DNA of 28,835 nt. It comes from Halovenus sp. (GTDB taxonomy: Archaea; Halobacteriota; Halobacteria; Halobacteriales; Haloarculaceae). Where the stretch lies: the NCBI GenBank assembly GCA_003551265.1, contig PUMG01000081.1, positions 1-28,835 on the forward strand, read 5' to 3'. A program made the position numbers and the translations under genes. Below are positions 15,601 through 22,846 of the stretch, piece after piece; position 1 is the stretch's first letter; each line of letters starts with the position of its first letter. The notes beneath the pieces were generated by a model that did not search any database, was not told the origin of the DNA, and worked only from the letters and a program-made list of their open reading frames with translations.

Positions 15601-16569
15601 ATGGAAGCAGAGACAGTCGAGAACCGAGAGGAGTTACCGAGCTGGGTACTGGCGTTCGGACCGTTTCTCGTTATTGGGGCGCTCATCACACTCGGACTGG
15701 TCGCACTGCGGTCGTACGACTTCGAGGCGATTCTCGTCACGGACACAGTCGGAGCGCTGGTCATCATGACGGGAATCGGGTTCATCGCGGGGATACTCCC
15801 AGTCGCCGTGGGGATGCTCTGGTTCCCGTACGTGCGTCGGCTCGATGCCGAGTGGATTCACGCGGTACTCGCATTCTCTGCTGGGATTCTGGCGTTCATC
15901 GCCTACGAGATGGCCGACGAGGCAGTCGGTCACGCAGCGAACGTGTCGACGGCCACGGTCGCGCCAGTCCACGACGTCGTGGGGCTGTCAGGACCAGCGA
16001 TCACCCTCGCACTGGCGATTGTGGCGGCACTTGCAACAGTCGCAGCGATGGAACTCGGAAGCAGATGGCAGAAAGCCCGAACTGAGACCGTCCGTGGGAA
16101 TGGACTGTTGATAGCCTACCTCGTCGCTATCGGTCTCGGACTGCACAGTGTGGGCGAGGGACTGGCAATCGGTGCGGCATTCGCCAGCGAAGACGCCGGA
16201 CTGGTTATTCTGTTCACTGTCGGGTTCATCATCCACAACGTCACCGAGGGACCAGCGGTTATCGCGGCGGTCGCACGCGACCGGGAGACGCCCCCACTTC
16301 GTCACTTCGCTGCTCTCGGAATTCTTGCCGGGGGTGGCGTTATCCTCGGTGGCTGGGTCGGCACCTTCGCGACGTCGTCGTTCCTCGCGGCACTCGTCTT
16401 CGCCGTTGCCTTCGGTGCGATTGCACAGGTCATCTGGGAGATGGTTGGTCTCGTGCGCTACGACGCTGGCAACCTCTTCGCCCGGCGTATCGTCGTGGCG
16501 TTCGTCGTCGGTGCAGCAGTCATCTTCGTCCTCGAAGACATCGTCGTCGGTGGCTGGCTCGGCGTCTAG
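15601..16569 (+). CDS. ZIP-family divalent metal transporter
   Basis: The 322-aa integral membrane protein has about eight hydrophobic segments. The two metal-site motifs of the ZIP family are present: HSVGEGLAIG with H182 and E186 in helix 4, and HNVTEGPAV with H212, N213 and E216 in helix 5. It should import a divalent cation such as Zn, Mn or Fe; the sequence does not say which. A His-poor loop between helices 3 and 4 (about 150-168) replaces the His-rich loop of many ZIPs. ATG 15601 fits the TATA-type box. The gene ends convergently with mscS, their stop codons sharing the bases CTAG. The palindrome in its promoter suggests repression by metal. Confidence 0.9.
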   Translation: MEAETVENREELPSWVLAFGPFLVIGALITLGLVALRSYDFEAILVTDTVGALVIMTGIGFIAGILPVAVGMLWFPYVRRLDAEWIHAVLAFSAGILAFIAYEMADEAVGHAANVSTATVAPVHDVVGLSGPAITLALAIVAALATVAAMELGSRWQKARTETVRGNGLLIAYLVAIGLGLHSVGEGLAIGAAFASEDAGLVILFTVGFIIHNVTEGPAVIAAVARDRETPPLRHFAALGILAGGGVILGGWVGTFATSSFLAALVFAVAFGAIAQVIWEMVGLVRYDAGNLFARRIVVAFVVGAAVIFVLEDIVVGGWLGV

Positions 16570-17573
16570 TCAGACGAATCTTCGTGAGACGCCTCCAGTT
16601 GTTGCTCGTCGTTCAGCGAGACCTGAATCTCACCACTGGTGTCGTCGAACACCAGGTGTGAGTGTGGATACGCCATTTCGATGGCATCGCCTTCAGCTTC
16701 GAACGCCTCCCAGATTCTCGTCTGCACCACTGACCGAATTGTCTGCAGTCGGTAGGGTTCGTCGACCCAGTAGCGCAGACGCAACAGGATGCCGTTGTCG
16801 CCGAACGAGCTCAACAGACACTGTGGAGAGGCGGGGTAGCGCGCACCACCGACGCGGATTGCCGGGCCACCAGAGATGACGCCGTCGACGCCACGGGCGC
16901 TCTCTTCGAGACGCTGCCGTGCTGTTTCGATGTTACTTTCGTACGTCACCAGCACGTCCACGTCGAGTCGCACCCGCGTGTCCTCTGCAGAGTAGTTGAT
17001 GACGTCTCGCTCGCGCATCTCCCCGTTCGGCACGACCAGAAACGTATTGTCGAGCGTGAATATTTTGGTGTACCGGAGCGTAATATCCTCGACAAATCCA
17101 CGCTGTCCCTGGTCGGTCAACTCTATCATGTCGCCGATTTCGTAGGGCTGGTCTGCGAGCAAGAAGACGCCGCTGATGATGCTTCCCACGATGGGGGCAA
17201 GAATGACACCGACGACGGCCGAAAAGACGGTGACAGAGAGTGCAATATTCCCGAGGTCGAGACCGAAAATGCGGAGAATGGTGAGCAACGCGAACACGTA
17301 GACGCCCACGCGGATGCCAGCGAGCGAGACGCGGGTGAGACTCGGCCGCTCGAAGTATCGAGCCACCCGACGACTGGACAGTCGAACGAGTAGCTGCGCC
17401 GCTGCCCACGCGAGCAACAGGACGACGATGGCTGCGACGACTTCGAGCACCCAGATTGGGACCGTCTCGGGAAGCCACTCCGGTCGTGGCACCACGCTGT
17501 CCTCGGCGATGGCAGTCTCGTTCTCCGGTGCACCGAGTGTCCCCTCGAGTGCACGGGCGAGTCCCGGATGCAT
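16566..17573 (-). CDS. MscS-family mechanosensitive ion channel
   Basis: The 335-aa protein has three hydrophobic segments at about 41-65, 82-105 and 108-140; the last is Gly/Ala-rich and would line the pore (VVGVILAPIVGSIISGVFLL). The MscS beta domain follows, starting QPYEIGDMIEL (142-152) and including FLVVPNGEMRERDVINYS (178-195). The C-terminal alpha/beta part runs to about 310 and ends in an acidic tail. Such channels open under membrane tension to release solutes on osmotic downshift, which suits a halophile. ATG 17573 gives an extracellular N-terminus of about 38 residues without a signal peptide. It overlaps the ZIP stop by four bases. Confidence 0.93.
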   Translation of the reverse strand: MHPGLARALEGTLGAPENETAIAEDSVVPRPEWLPETVPIWVLEVVAAIVVLLLAWAAAQLLVRLSSRRVARYFERPSLTRVSLAGIRVGVYVFALLTILRIFGLDLGNIALSVTVFSAVVGVILAPIVGSIISGVFLLADQPYEIGDMIELTDQGQRGFVEDITLRYTKIFTLDNTFLVVPNGEMRERDVINYSAEDTRVRLDVDVLVTYESNIETARQRLEESARGVDGVISGGPAIRVGGARYPASPQCLLSSFGDNGILLRLRYWVDEPYRLQTIRSVVQTRIWEAFEAEGDAIEMAYPHSHLVFDDTSGEIQVSLNDEQQLEASHEDSSD

Positions 17574-17666
17574 GTCTGTGTCTCTCGCGGTTCGAGGAAA
17601 AACGTTGCGCCACGCAACCGGAAAGCGAGGTGTTCAAGAGGACGGCCGAGTTATGAACGGCCAGCG

Positions 17667-17870
17667 ATGCCGGATTCTGACGCCGAACCCGACGTACCTA
17701 TCGTCTGTGAGGAGTGTGGGACAGAGACCCGTATCCCGCTCTCGGACCTCGCCTCGACGCTCGAGAACCACAACGACAGACAACACGACGGTGACGCGGT
17801 CGCACAGGTCGACCCGGCCGTCGCCGACGAACTGGCGACGCTCATCGCCAGAGACCTCGACCTGCTGTGA
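17667..17870 (+). CDS. 67-aa protein with a possible Cys2-His2 metal site
   Basis: A small acidic protein. Near the start it has C-x2-C (VCEECG, residues 11-16), followed after about 20 residues by H-x4-H (ENHNDRQH). Together these could bind one zinc ion. The C-terminal half is a short helix (VADELATLIARDL). I do not recognise a named family; haloarchaea have many small zinc-finger proteins of this size. The frame is open further upstream to 17568, but ATG 17667 starts the acidic haloarchaeal-type sequence, whereas the upstream part is Arg-rich and overlaps the mscS start. It is divergent from mscS and convergent with the HD gene. Confidence 0.72.
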   Translation: MPDSDAEPDVPIVCEECGTETRIPLSDLASTLENHNDRQHDGDAVAQVDPAVADELATLIARDLDLL

Positions 17871-17882
17871 CCACGGTCAACT

Positions 17883-17898
17883 TATACCGGTCGACGGG
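17883..17898. repeat. 16-bp sequence shared with 24485-24500
   Basis: TATACCGGTCGACGGG occurs here and, identical and in the same orientation, at 24485-24500. This copy lies between two convergent genes. The other holds the TATA-like element before the NDUFA9-like gene. A shared promoter-type element is possible, as is chance in a GC-rich genome. Confidence 0.6.
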
Positions 17899-17928
17899 AC
17901 GATTGAGACTCCCAGGATATTTCTCGTG

Positions 17929-19089
17929 CTAGTTCACCCCCAGTCCGAGTACGTCCCGTGCTGCAGTCGCCACCTCCGCCGTGTGTGCTTCGGGACAGTA
18001 CACGCCGAGTCGCCAGCGTGCCCGCTCGCCCGCTCTGATTCCTGCCGCCAGCGCTGATGCGTCTTCGAGTCGCTGGACGACGCCGTCGACGACGACGTTC
18101 GTACCCATCTCTTTCATGCCTGGTCGGCCCGGGACATCGACGATGACGGTGTCGTGGTCGACGCCAGCCCGCTCGGCAATCTCTCGCTCGGCCGCACGCT
18201 CGTCGGCGTGGGTGACCGCTACTGTTCCGGGTGGCACCCGGTCAATTCCGGCCCAGACGGCACGCTTGTAGAGGTCTCGACGTTCGATTCGCCGTCCAAG
18301 TTCGAACCGACCCAGTTCGACGAGCAAGTCGTGGTCTGCCAGCCGCCGAAACTCATCGATGGTCGTGTCGGTCGTTTCGAGGTAGCGCTCACAGGCCCGT
18401 TCGAGCATCGCGCCCGCAATACGGGAGACGTGGTGACGGTAGACGACCGCGTTCATCAGCGACCGCGCGAGCAACAGAGACTCCGCCGTGGCAACGTTCC
18501 CCTCTCCGAGAACAAGTCCGTCCGCCTCCAGACGAAGCTCCCTGATCAGCCGACCGTGGTCTATCGTTCCGTACGGAACGCCGGTGTGGTGGGCGTCACG
18601 AACGAGGTAGTCCATGCGGTCGACATCGAGTTCGCCGGAGACGAGCGACCCGAGCGGTTCCGCTCCCTCGACCAGCGCACTCACCCGAACCGGGTCGAGA
18701 CCGTGGCGTTCGAGCACCTGACAGACCTCGCGGTCGCTGTCGGTCAACAGCCACTCCACCTGGTCGTGGTCCTCGCCCGTCTGGCGGTGAATCAGGTCTT
18801 CAGTCTGGTGACCGTAGGGACCGTGGCCGACGTCGTGCAGCAGTGCCGCCGCACGGACGTGAGCAGCCGTCTCCTCGTCGACATCGAGGTGTTCGAGCGC
18901 GTTTCTGGCGAGATGATAGACGCCGAGGCTGTGCTCGAAGCGGGTGTGATTTGCGGAGGGAAACACCAGTCGAACCGTCGAGAGCTGTTTGATGTGACGC
19001 AGGCGCTGAAACGTCGGCGTGTCGACGAGGTCGGCGGCGACTGAATCGAGTGGTATGTAGTCGTGGACGCTGTCTTTGATTGGTTTCAT
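17929..19089 (-). CDS. HD-domain phosphohydrolase, dGTPase/SAMHD1-like
   Basis: The 386-aa product has the full HD-superfamily set: H48 and H53 (NHTRFEHSLGVYHLA), the H85-D86 doublet (ALLHDVGHG), H89 and H94 (GPYGHQ), and the distal Asp in DVDRMDYLVRDA (D160). This arrangement, with the start KPIKDSVHDYIPL, is that of the COG1078-type proteins related to deoxynucleotide triphosphohydrolases. The substrate is not defined by sequence; dNTPs or another nucleotide are likely. The C-terminal third (about 280-386) is less conserved. It lies 24 nt after the AbrB-domain gene on the same strand and may share its transcript, although no functional link is obvious. Confidence 0.9.
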   Translation of the reverse strand: MKPIKDSVHDYIPLDSVAADLVDTPTFQRLRHIKQLSTVRLVFPSANHTRFEHSLGVYHLARNALEHLDVDEETAAHVRAAALLHDVGHGPYGHQTEDLIHRQTGEDHDQVEWLLTDSDREVCQVLERHGLDPVRVSALVEGAEPLGSLVSGELDVDRMDYLVRDAHHTGVPYGTIDHGRLIRELRLEADGLVLGEGNVATAESLLLARSLMNAVVYRHHVSRIAGAMLERACERYLETTDTTIDEFRRLADHDLLVELGRFELGRRIERRDLYKRAVWAGIDRVPPGTVAVTHADERAAEREIAERAGVDHDTVIVDVPGRPGMKEMGTNVVVDGVVQRLEDASALAAGIRAGERARWRLGVYCPEAHTAEVATAARDVLGLGVN

Positions 19090-19113
19090 TGCCGGAGGAA
19101 TCGACCGCTGTCC

Positions 19114-19416
19114 TCACTCTTCCCGGTCACGCTGAATCGGCACGACGACGGCCTGGACGATGTCTCCTTCCTGTATGTCGAGTGCCTCGCGCTCGGCGTC
19201 AGGAATCGAGATACGACCGCCGCTCTGGACGCGGGTTTTGAACGTCGCGGTCTGGCTCATCGCCCCGAGCTGGTTCATGTCCATGCCGCCGGACATCCCC
19301 GCACCGAGCATCTGCTTGAACAGCTCTTGCTGTGTCTCGACCGCCTGCTCACCCGTCTCGGTGAACAGTTTGAAGAAGTCCTGTGGTCCCGCTGGCCGGT
19401 TACTGTCGTCTGTCAT
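19114..19416 (-). CDS. AbrB-domain protein with phasin-like N-terminus, PhaR-like candidate
   Basis: The 100-aa protein has two parts. Residues about 10-40 are an amphipathic helix (FFKLFTETGEQAVETQQELF) of the kind seen in phasin-like granule proteins, followed by a Gly/Met linker. Residues about 57-96 are an AbrB/SpoVT swapped-hairpin domain (TFKTRVQSGGRISIPDAER, then GDIVQAVVVPI). In Haloferax mediterranei the PHA regulator PhaR is an AbrB-type protein; this gene, divergent from a MaoC/PhaJ-type hydratase, is a candidate relative (inference). ATG 19416 is supported by an AATATTTATA box 24-33 nt upstream; the longer frame to 19494 would run through that box. PHA synthase genes are not in the window. 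Confidence 0.82.
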   Translation of the reverse strand: MTDDSNRPAGPQDFFKLFTETGEQAVETQQELFKQMLGAGMSGGMDMNQLGAMSQTATFKTRVQSGGRISIPDAEREALDIQEGDIVQAVVVPIQRDREE

Positions 19417-19439
19417 TGGTCTTCGTTGCCGCGCTCGTC

Positions 19440-19526
19440 GTATAAATATTGGGTGACCGCTCCTGAGCGCGAGTCTCGTGAGTGGAAGTCTCACACATTT
19501 ATAATGGGATGTCCCCTAGGTAGGGG
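19440..19526. promoter_or_regulatory. Divergent promoters with three inverted repeats (AbrB/hydratase pair)
   Basis: Minus-strand TATA box AATATTTATA (19440-19449) serves the AbrB gene and plus-strand TTTATAAT (19498-19505) the hydratase, each about 25 nt before its ATG. Between and around them are CGCTC-ct-GAGCG (19458-19469), GTGAG-N7-CTCAC (19478-19494) and CCCCTA-gg-TAGGGG (19513-19526). The last lies between the hydratase TATA box and start, a repressor position. The AbrB protein itself is a natural candidate to bind here. Confidence 0.6.
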
Positions 19527-19530
19527 TGTA

Positions 19531-20142
19531 ATGAGTTCAGAATCGCACCGGAACATGTTTTTTGACACCTGGACAGACACGTCGGCATATATGTTCGACA
19601 GCGTGGTTGCTGCGAACCGTGCCGCGCTCGCTGCACTGGGTGTCGAAACCAACGAACGCGACAAAAAGGAGCCGGTCGAGCGAATCGAGCCAGCCAAGGA
19701 CCTGCCGGAGTGGGACGCTGAAAAAACGGTTGACGAGCCCGAAGACCTGTCTGTCGGTGACCGATTCGAGTTCACCAAGACGCTGTCCGATGGCGACGTA
19801 CGACGGTTTGCCGCTGTAAGCGGTGATACCAACCCACTCCACCTCGACGACGAATTCGCCGAACAGACCCGCTTCAAAAGCCGCATCGCTCACGGAACCC
19901 TCGTGGGTGGACTCATCAGCGCGGCGCTCGCGCGTATTCCCGGTCTCGTCGTCTACCTCTCACAGGACCTCGAGTTCCACAACCCGGTGCGTATCGGTGA
20001 AACACTCACGGCCGCCTGTGAAATCGTCGAGGACCTCGGACACAACCAGTATCGGCTGACGACGAGAGTTATCAACGCAGACGACGACATCGTCATCGAT
20101 GGGGAAGCTGTCGTCCTCATCGACTCCCTCCCCGAGAACTAG
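19531..20142 (+). CDS. MaoC-type (R)-specific enoyl-CoA hydratase, PhaJ-like
   Basis: The 203-aa product has a MaoC/hot-dog hydratase domain at about 72-203. The hydratase-2 motif is intact: AAVSGDTNPLHLDDEFA with D99 and H104 as catalytic residues, followed by RIAHGTLVGGLIS. Such enzymes interconvert trans-2-enoyl-CoA and (R)-3-hydroxyacyl-CoA, linking fatty-acid oxidation to PHA monomer supply when PhaJ-like. The first 70 residues are not part of the fold: an aromatic, helical stretch (NMFFDTWTDTSAYMFDSVV) and an acidic linker, resembling the phasin-type helix of the divergent AbrB protein. That N-terminus may target PHA granules (inference). ATG 19531 follows a TTTATAAT box by about 26 nt. 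Confidence 0.88.
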   Translation: MSSESHRNMFFDTWTDTSAYMFDSVVAANRAALAALGVETNERDKKEPVERIEPAKDLPEWDAEKTVDEPEDLSVGDRFEFTKTLSDGDVRRFAAVSGDTNPLHLDDEFAEQTRFKSRIAHGTLVGGLISAALARIPGLVVYLSQDLEFHNPVRIGETLTAACEIVEDLGHNQYRLTTRVINADDDIVIDGEAVVLIDSLPEN

Positions 20143-20154
20143 AGGGTCGCTCCG

Positions 20155-21492
20155 TTATTTCTCAGAGCGACGGTCGTAGACGCCTTCTTTTTCGAGTCTG
20201 GCACGCTCGCGGACGATTGCTGGCGTTCGACATCGTCCCGGCTCACCCGTCGCCTGCGGAACCGTGCAGTTGTTACAGCTCTCACACAGCGCTCGCTCAC
20301 CTGCATCCAGCAGCCGTACCCCGAGGCGTGGCTCCGCGTAGAACGGTCGTCCCATCCCGACGAGGTCACAGCTCTCACCGAGCAACCGGTCGCAGTGACT
20401 TCGGTCACGGAGCCCACCCTCACACAGCACCGGTACGTCGACGACGTCCCGGACGGCCCGACAGAAACGGGCGTTCCAGCCGGGTTCGCGGTCGTACCAC
20501 CGGGCTTCGAGACGGTTGAGCAACCGAACGCCCCGAGCACGAACGCGTCCGCCAAAGACGGCTGCGTACTCGTTTTGCAGGTCCGTCGCTTCCCACGCAC
20601 GCCGGGGATAGGCCCCTCTGATGACGCTCATATCCCAGTACACAGACACCTCGACAGGAACGAGCGCGTCGTATCCCGCGTTCGCCAGCCGTCGTGCAAT
20701 GTCGACGCTCTCTTCGAGTTCCAGATGCTCGCGGACGAACGGCGGAGAGGCGGTCTCGACCGGGACTTTCGTCACCAGCGGAACGCTCCCTGCGTGCTCG
20801 CGCACGGCATCACGCACCGCGAGCAGGAACTGGACGCCGTCGGCGAACTCGTCGTCGCGGTCGTTGTAGTGCGGGGAGAGGAACTGCTGAACGATACCCA
20901 TGTTCGCTCCCGAGAGGTGGATGCCGTCGTATCCTGCGTCGACGGCGTACCCGGCTGCCTGTCCGAACGCATCAGCCAGTTCGTACACGTCTGCCGTCGA
21001 CATGACGTCCGGGCGAAGGTCGATAAGCCCAGCACGGTCTGCGAGGCGAAGCTGCCACGGCGGACGCGAGACTGCCTTCTGGACAGCCTCCGGGTGGCGT
21101 TTTCGATACTCGGCGTGCCACATGCTCATGCTCCGGAGACCGCCGTGTGCAAGCTGGGTGAAAATCCGAGAGCCGTGGTCGTGAATCCGGTCGGTCAGCG
21201 TCGAGAGTTCGGAGACGAACGCCGGGTCGGACACCCTCGTCATGTTCGGGGCGGCACACCCACCATCGGGCGTGACGATGCTCGCGCCCTGAAAGATGAG
21301 TCCCACGCCCGACTCTGCGGTCGGTTCGAGTTCCGAGATGAACGTCTCGACCGCGTCAGGGCCGTTGCCAGCACACTCCAGAAGCGGCGCGCGATAGAGG
21401 CGGTTCGGCAGGTCAACGCCGCCGATGCTGAGTGGGTCAGTGAGGGTCGTCTCTGGTACTGTCTGTCCGGTTGGCATAGGCTGTGCTCTCAT
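20155..21492 (-). CDS. OYE-family NADH:flavin oxidoreductase with Fe-S cysteines
   Basis: The 445-aa product has an old-yellow-enzyme TIM barrel that binds FMN: LPNRLYRAPLLECAGNG near the start, LIFQGASIV, FTQLAHGG and a GMGRPFYAEP phosphate-binding end. It closes with CESCNNC and a Cys 12 residues on (GRC), the cluster-binding set seen in 2,4-dienoyl-CoA reductase-like members; the third Cys is one residue closer than the usual C-x2-C-x3-C. The C-terminal FAD and NAD(P)H domains of full 2,4-dienoyl-CoA reductase are absent. The substrate is uncertain. Start may be ATG 21492 or 21477; the frame up to 21570 is unlike the family. It is convergent with the hydratase (12 nt between stops), not in its operon. 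Confidence 0.87.
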   Translation of the reverse strand: MRAQPMPTGQTVPETTLTDPLSIGGVDLPNRLYRAPLLECAGNGPDAVETFISELEPTAESGVGLIFQGASIVTPDGGCAAPNMTRVSDPAFVSELSTLTDRIHDHGSRIFTQLAHGGLRSMSMWHAEYRKRHPEAVQKAVSRPPWQLRLADRAGLIDLRPDVMSTADVYELADAFGQAAGYAVDAGYDGIHLSGANMGIVQQFLSPHYNDRDDEFADGVQFLLAVRDAVREHAGSVPLVTKVPVETASPPFVREHLELEESVDIARRLANAGYDALVPVEVSVYWDMSVIRGAYPRRAWEATDLQNEYAAVFGGRVRARGVRLLNRLEARWYDREPGWNARFCRAVRDVVDVPVLCEGGLRDRSHCDRLLGESCDLVGMGRPFYAEPRLGVRLLDAGERALCESCNNCTVPQATGEPGRCRTPAIVRERARLEKEGVYDRRSEK

Positions 21493-21566
21493 CTCGTGGT
21501 AGTGTCTGCTTGTACTTGAAGGACAAGCCCAGGACACTGTGTGCAGAGTCGTTGACCTCAACAGCG

Positions 21567-22085
21567 TCAACCCGTCCGAACTGCTCTGTGCGCACTCTCG
21601 ACTGCCGAGCGAAGCACCGCTTCTCTGGGATGGAAGTACAGGTGCGAGTCACACCCACAGTCAGAACACCCGAACCCTGGGACAGTTTTGCCGTCGAGTA
21701 AACTGAGAGTGTCACCCTCACCTGTGGACACGTCGTGGCTGTCACACGCGCCCATCCGTGTGTCGAGAGTGTCATCTTCAGCAGCGAGCAGCCTCGCGAC
21801 TTTACACTCGGCGTCGACGCCTTCACTCCGCACGTCATCCGCGAGGCTTGCTGCGTTGGCTCCGAGGAGGTAGTCGACGTGCCAGTGGCGGGTATCCCGT
21901 TCTCCGCGTGCGAGTTCACGGTGACGGTCGAGGCGGGCGAAGCCGCCGGGACCGAGCGCGCTCCCGACGTAGGCGTAGTAGCCACGCTCGAACGTGTGCG
22001 TCCCGAGTGCGCCTATCGCAACTCGCTGCTGTTCTGCGAGGTCGATAAGCAGTGTGTACGTCCCGCCGTCGCTGTTCGTCGTCAT
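21567..22085 (-). CDS. DUF123 GIY-YIG-like nuclease-fold protein with an insertion
   Basis: The 172-aa product matches the archaeal DUF123 branch of the GIY-YIG fold: GTYTLLIDL (8-16), RGYYAYVGSALGPGGFARL (34-52), RHWHVDYLL (66-74), and a C-terminal VPGFGCSDCGCDSHLYF (135-151). The Tyr-Tyr and Tyr-Val-Gly core and a following Arg are present, so nuclease activity is possible, but the family is little characterised. Residues about 103-134 (Asp, Ser and Thr-rich) look like an insertion between the helical part and the VPGFG motif; a 10-bp direct repeat flanks most of it. The start overlaps the SLOG gene stop by ATGA, so the two are coupled in translation. Confidence 0.85.
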   Translation of the reverse strand: MTTNSDGGTYTLLIDLAEQQRVAIGALGTHTFERGYYAYVGSALGPGGFARLDRHRELARGERDTRHWHVDYLLGANAASLADDVRSEGVDAECKVARLLAAEDDTLDTRMGACDSHDVSTGEGDTLSLLDGKTVPGFGCSDCGCDSHLYFHPREAVLRSAVESAHRAVRTG

Positions 22086-22537
22086 GGGCCAGCGAGTCGT
22101 TCGACGTAGTCGACGGCCGCTGTCGGCGTGTCGACGTGTTCGATACCGGAGACGCTGTCGACGCGATGGGTGTCGAGTCCGGCGACCGGTCGGCCGTAGT
22201 CGAGTGCGAGTGCGATTTCAGAGAGCGTGCCGGTGTTACCGTCGATGGCGATTGCGGCGTCGCCGTTGAGCACGACCAGCGCGTTGCGGGCGTTGCCGAT
22301 TCCGGTTACGATGGTCGTATCCACGTAGGGATTGGCGTCTTCCCGGTTGTTGCTTGCCAGAATGCCGATGGTGTGGCCGCCGTGTTCCTGTGCGCCACGA
22401 CAGGCCGCCTCCATGACGCCTGTTCGACCGCCACAGACCATCTCGTGCCCTCGTCTGGCGAGTTCACGGCCAACTTCGCGCGCACTGTCGTAGTGTTCGT
22501 CTGTAACCGTCGAGCCGCCGATGACGCTGATTCGCAT
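22082..22537 (-). CDS. SLOG-fold protein, TIGR00725 type
   Basis: The 151-aa Rossmann-like protein of the SLOG group (related to LOG/lysine decarboxylase-like and DprA families). It starts with MRISVIGGST, has GGRTGVMEA (37-45), VTGIGNARNALVV (78-90), and the phosphate-binding DGNTGTLSE (99-107) corresponding to PGGxGTxxE. SLOG proteins bind or cleave nucleotide-derived ligands; this subfamily has no settled function. ATG 22537 is chosen because the fold begins there; an upstream start at 22558 adds seven unrelated residues. It is first of a coupled pair with the DUF123 gene and divergent from the 57-aa gene at 22673. Confidence 0.85.
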   Translation of the reverse strand: MRISVIGGSTVTDEHYDSAREVGRELARRGHEMVCGGRTGVMEAACRGAQEHGGHTIGILASNNREDANPYVDTTIVTGIGNARNALVVLNGDAAIAIDGNTGTLSEIALALDYGRPVAGLDTHRVDSVSGIEHVDTPTAAVDYVERLAGP

Positions 22538-22606
22538 ACGACCCTGTTGGCATACCACGACTACCGTCTTTCGATGTCCGTCGAACCAGCTGAATACTGG
22601 ACGTAT

Positions 22607-22672
22607 GTCAACTGTTCACAGCTGACCGTTACATTGATAGTTCTCAGTGTCTAACTGTGAGTGTGTTACACA
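22607..22672 (+). promoter_or_regulatory. Intergenic palindromes before the 57-aa gene
   Basis: GTCAACTG (22607-22614) and CAGCTGAC (22619-22626) form 8-bp arms with one mismatch around a 4-nt loop. The perfect palindrome TGTGT-T-ACACA (22662-22672) ends one base before the ATG at 22673, so it would cover the start of a leaderless transcript. No clear TATA box stands out. These may be regulator sites for the divergent pair. Confidence 0.4.
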
Positions 22673-22846
22673 ATGTCGATGGGAGCATATGACGAAGAGG
22701 AGCACGAGCGCCGTGAGCGCATGACCAGTGAAGTGGACGCCAGTTTCGACGACGAACGCAACGAGTATCGCGGGCGCGTCGAGTACGAGAGCGGTGACTC
22801 CACCGAGGACCTCCTCGCCCAGTTCAAAGAGATTCAGTCGGACTGA
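22673..22846 (+). CDS. Small acidic haloarchaeal protein, DUF5786-like
   Basis: A 57-aa, strongly charged protein: MGAYDEEEHERRE at the start, a central DASFDDERNEYRGRVEY stretch, and EDLLAQFKEIQSD at the end. It resembles the small haloarchaeal family I know as DUF5786, which has no assigned function. There is no membrane segment or metal motif. I start at ATG 22673 (SMGAYDEE) rather than 22661, since family members begin this way. Its last 13 bases overlap, convergently, the end of the membrane-protein gene at 22834, and a short palindrome AGAGA-N6-TCTCT (22846-22861) lies across this junction. Confidence 0.82.
   Translation: MSMGAYDEEEHERRERMTSEVDASFDDERNEYRGRVEYESGDSTEDLLAQFKEIQSD

Noticed and set aside
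19063..19530. Upstream extension of the hydratase frame
   Set aside because: Runs through the divergent AbrB gene and the TATA box; the ATG at 19531 fits the promoter.
20395..21519. Plus-strand open frame (374 codons) opposite the OYE-family gene
   Set aside because: Antisense shadow; composition unlike haloarchaeal proteins and no motif.
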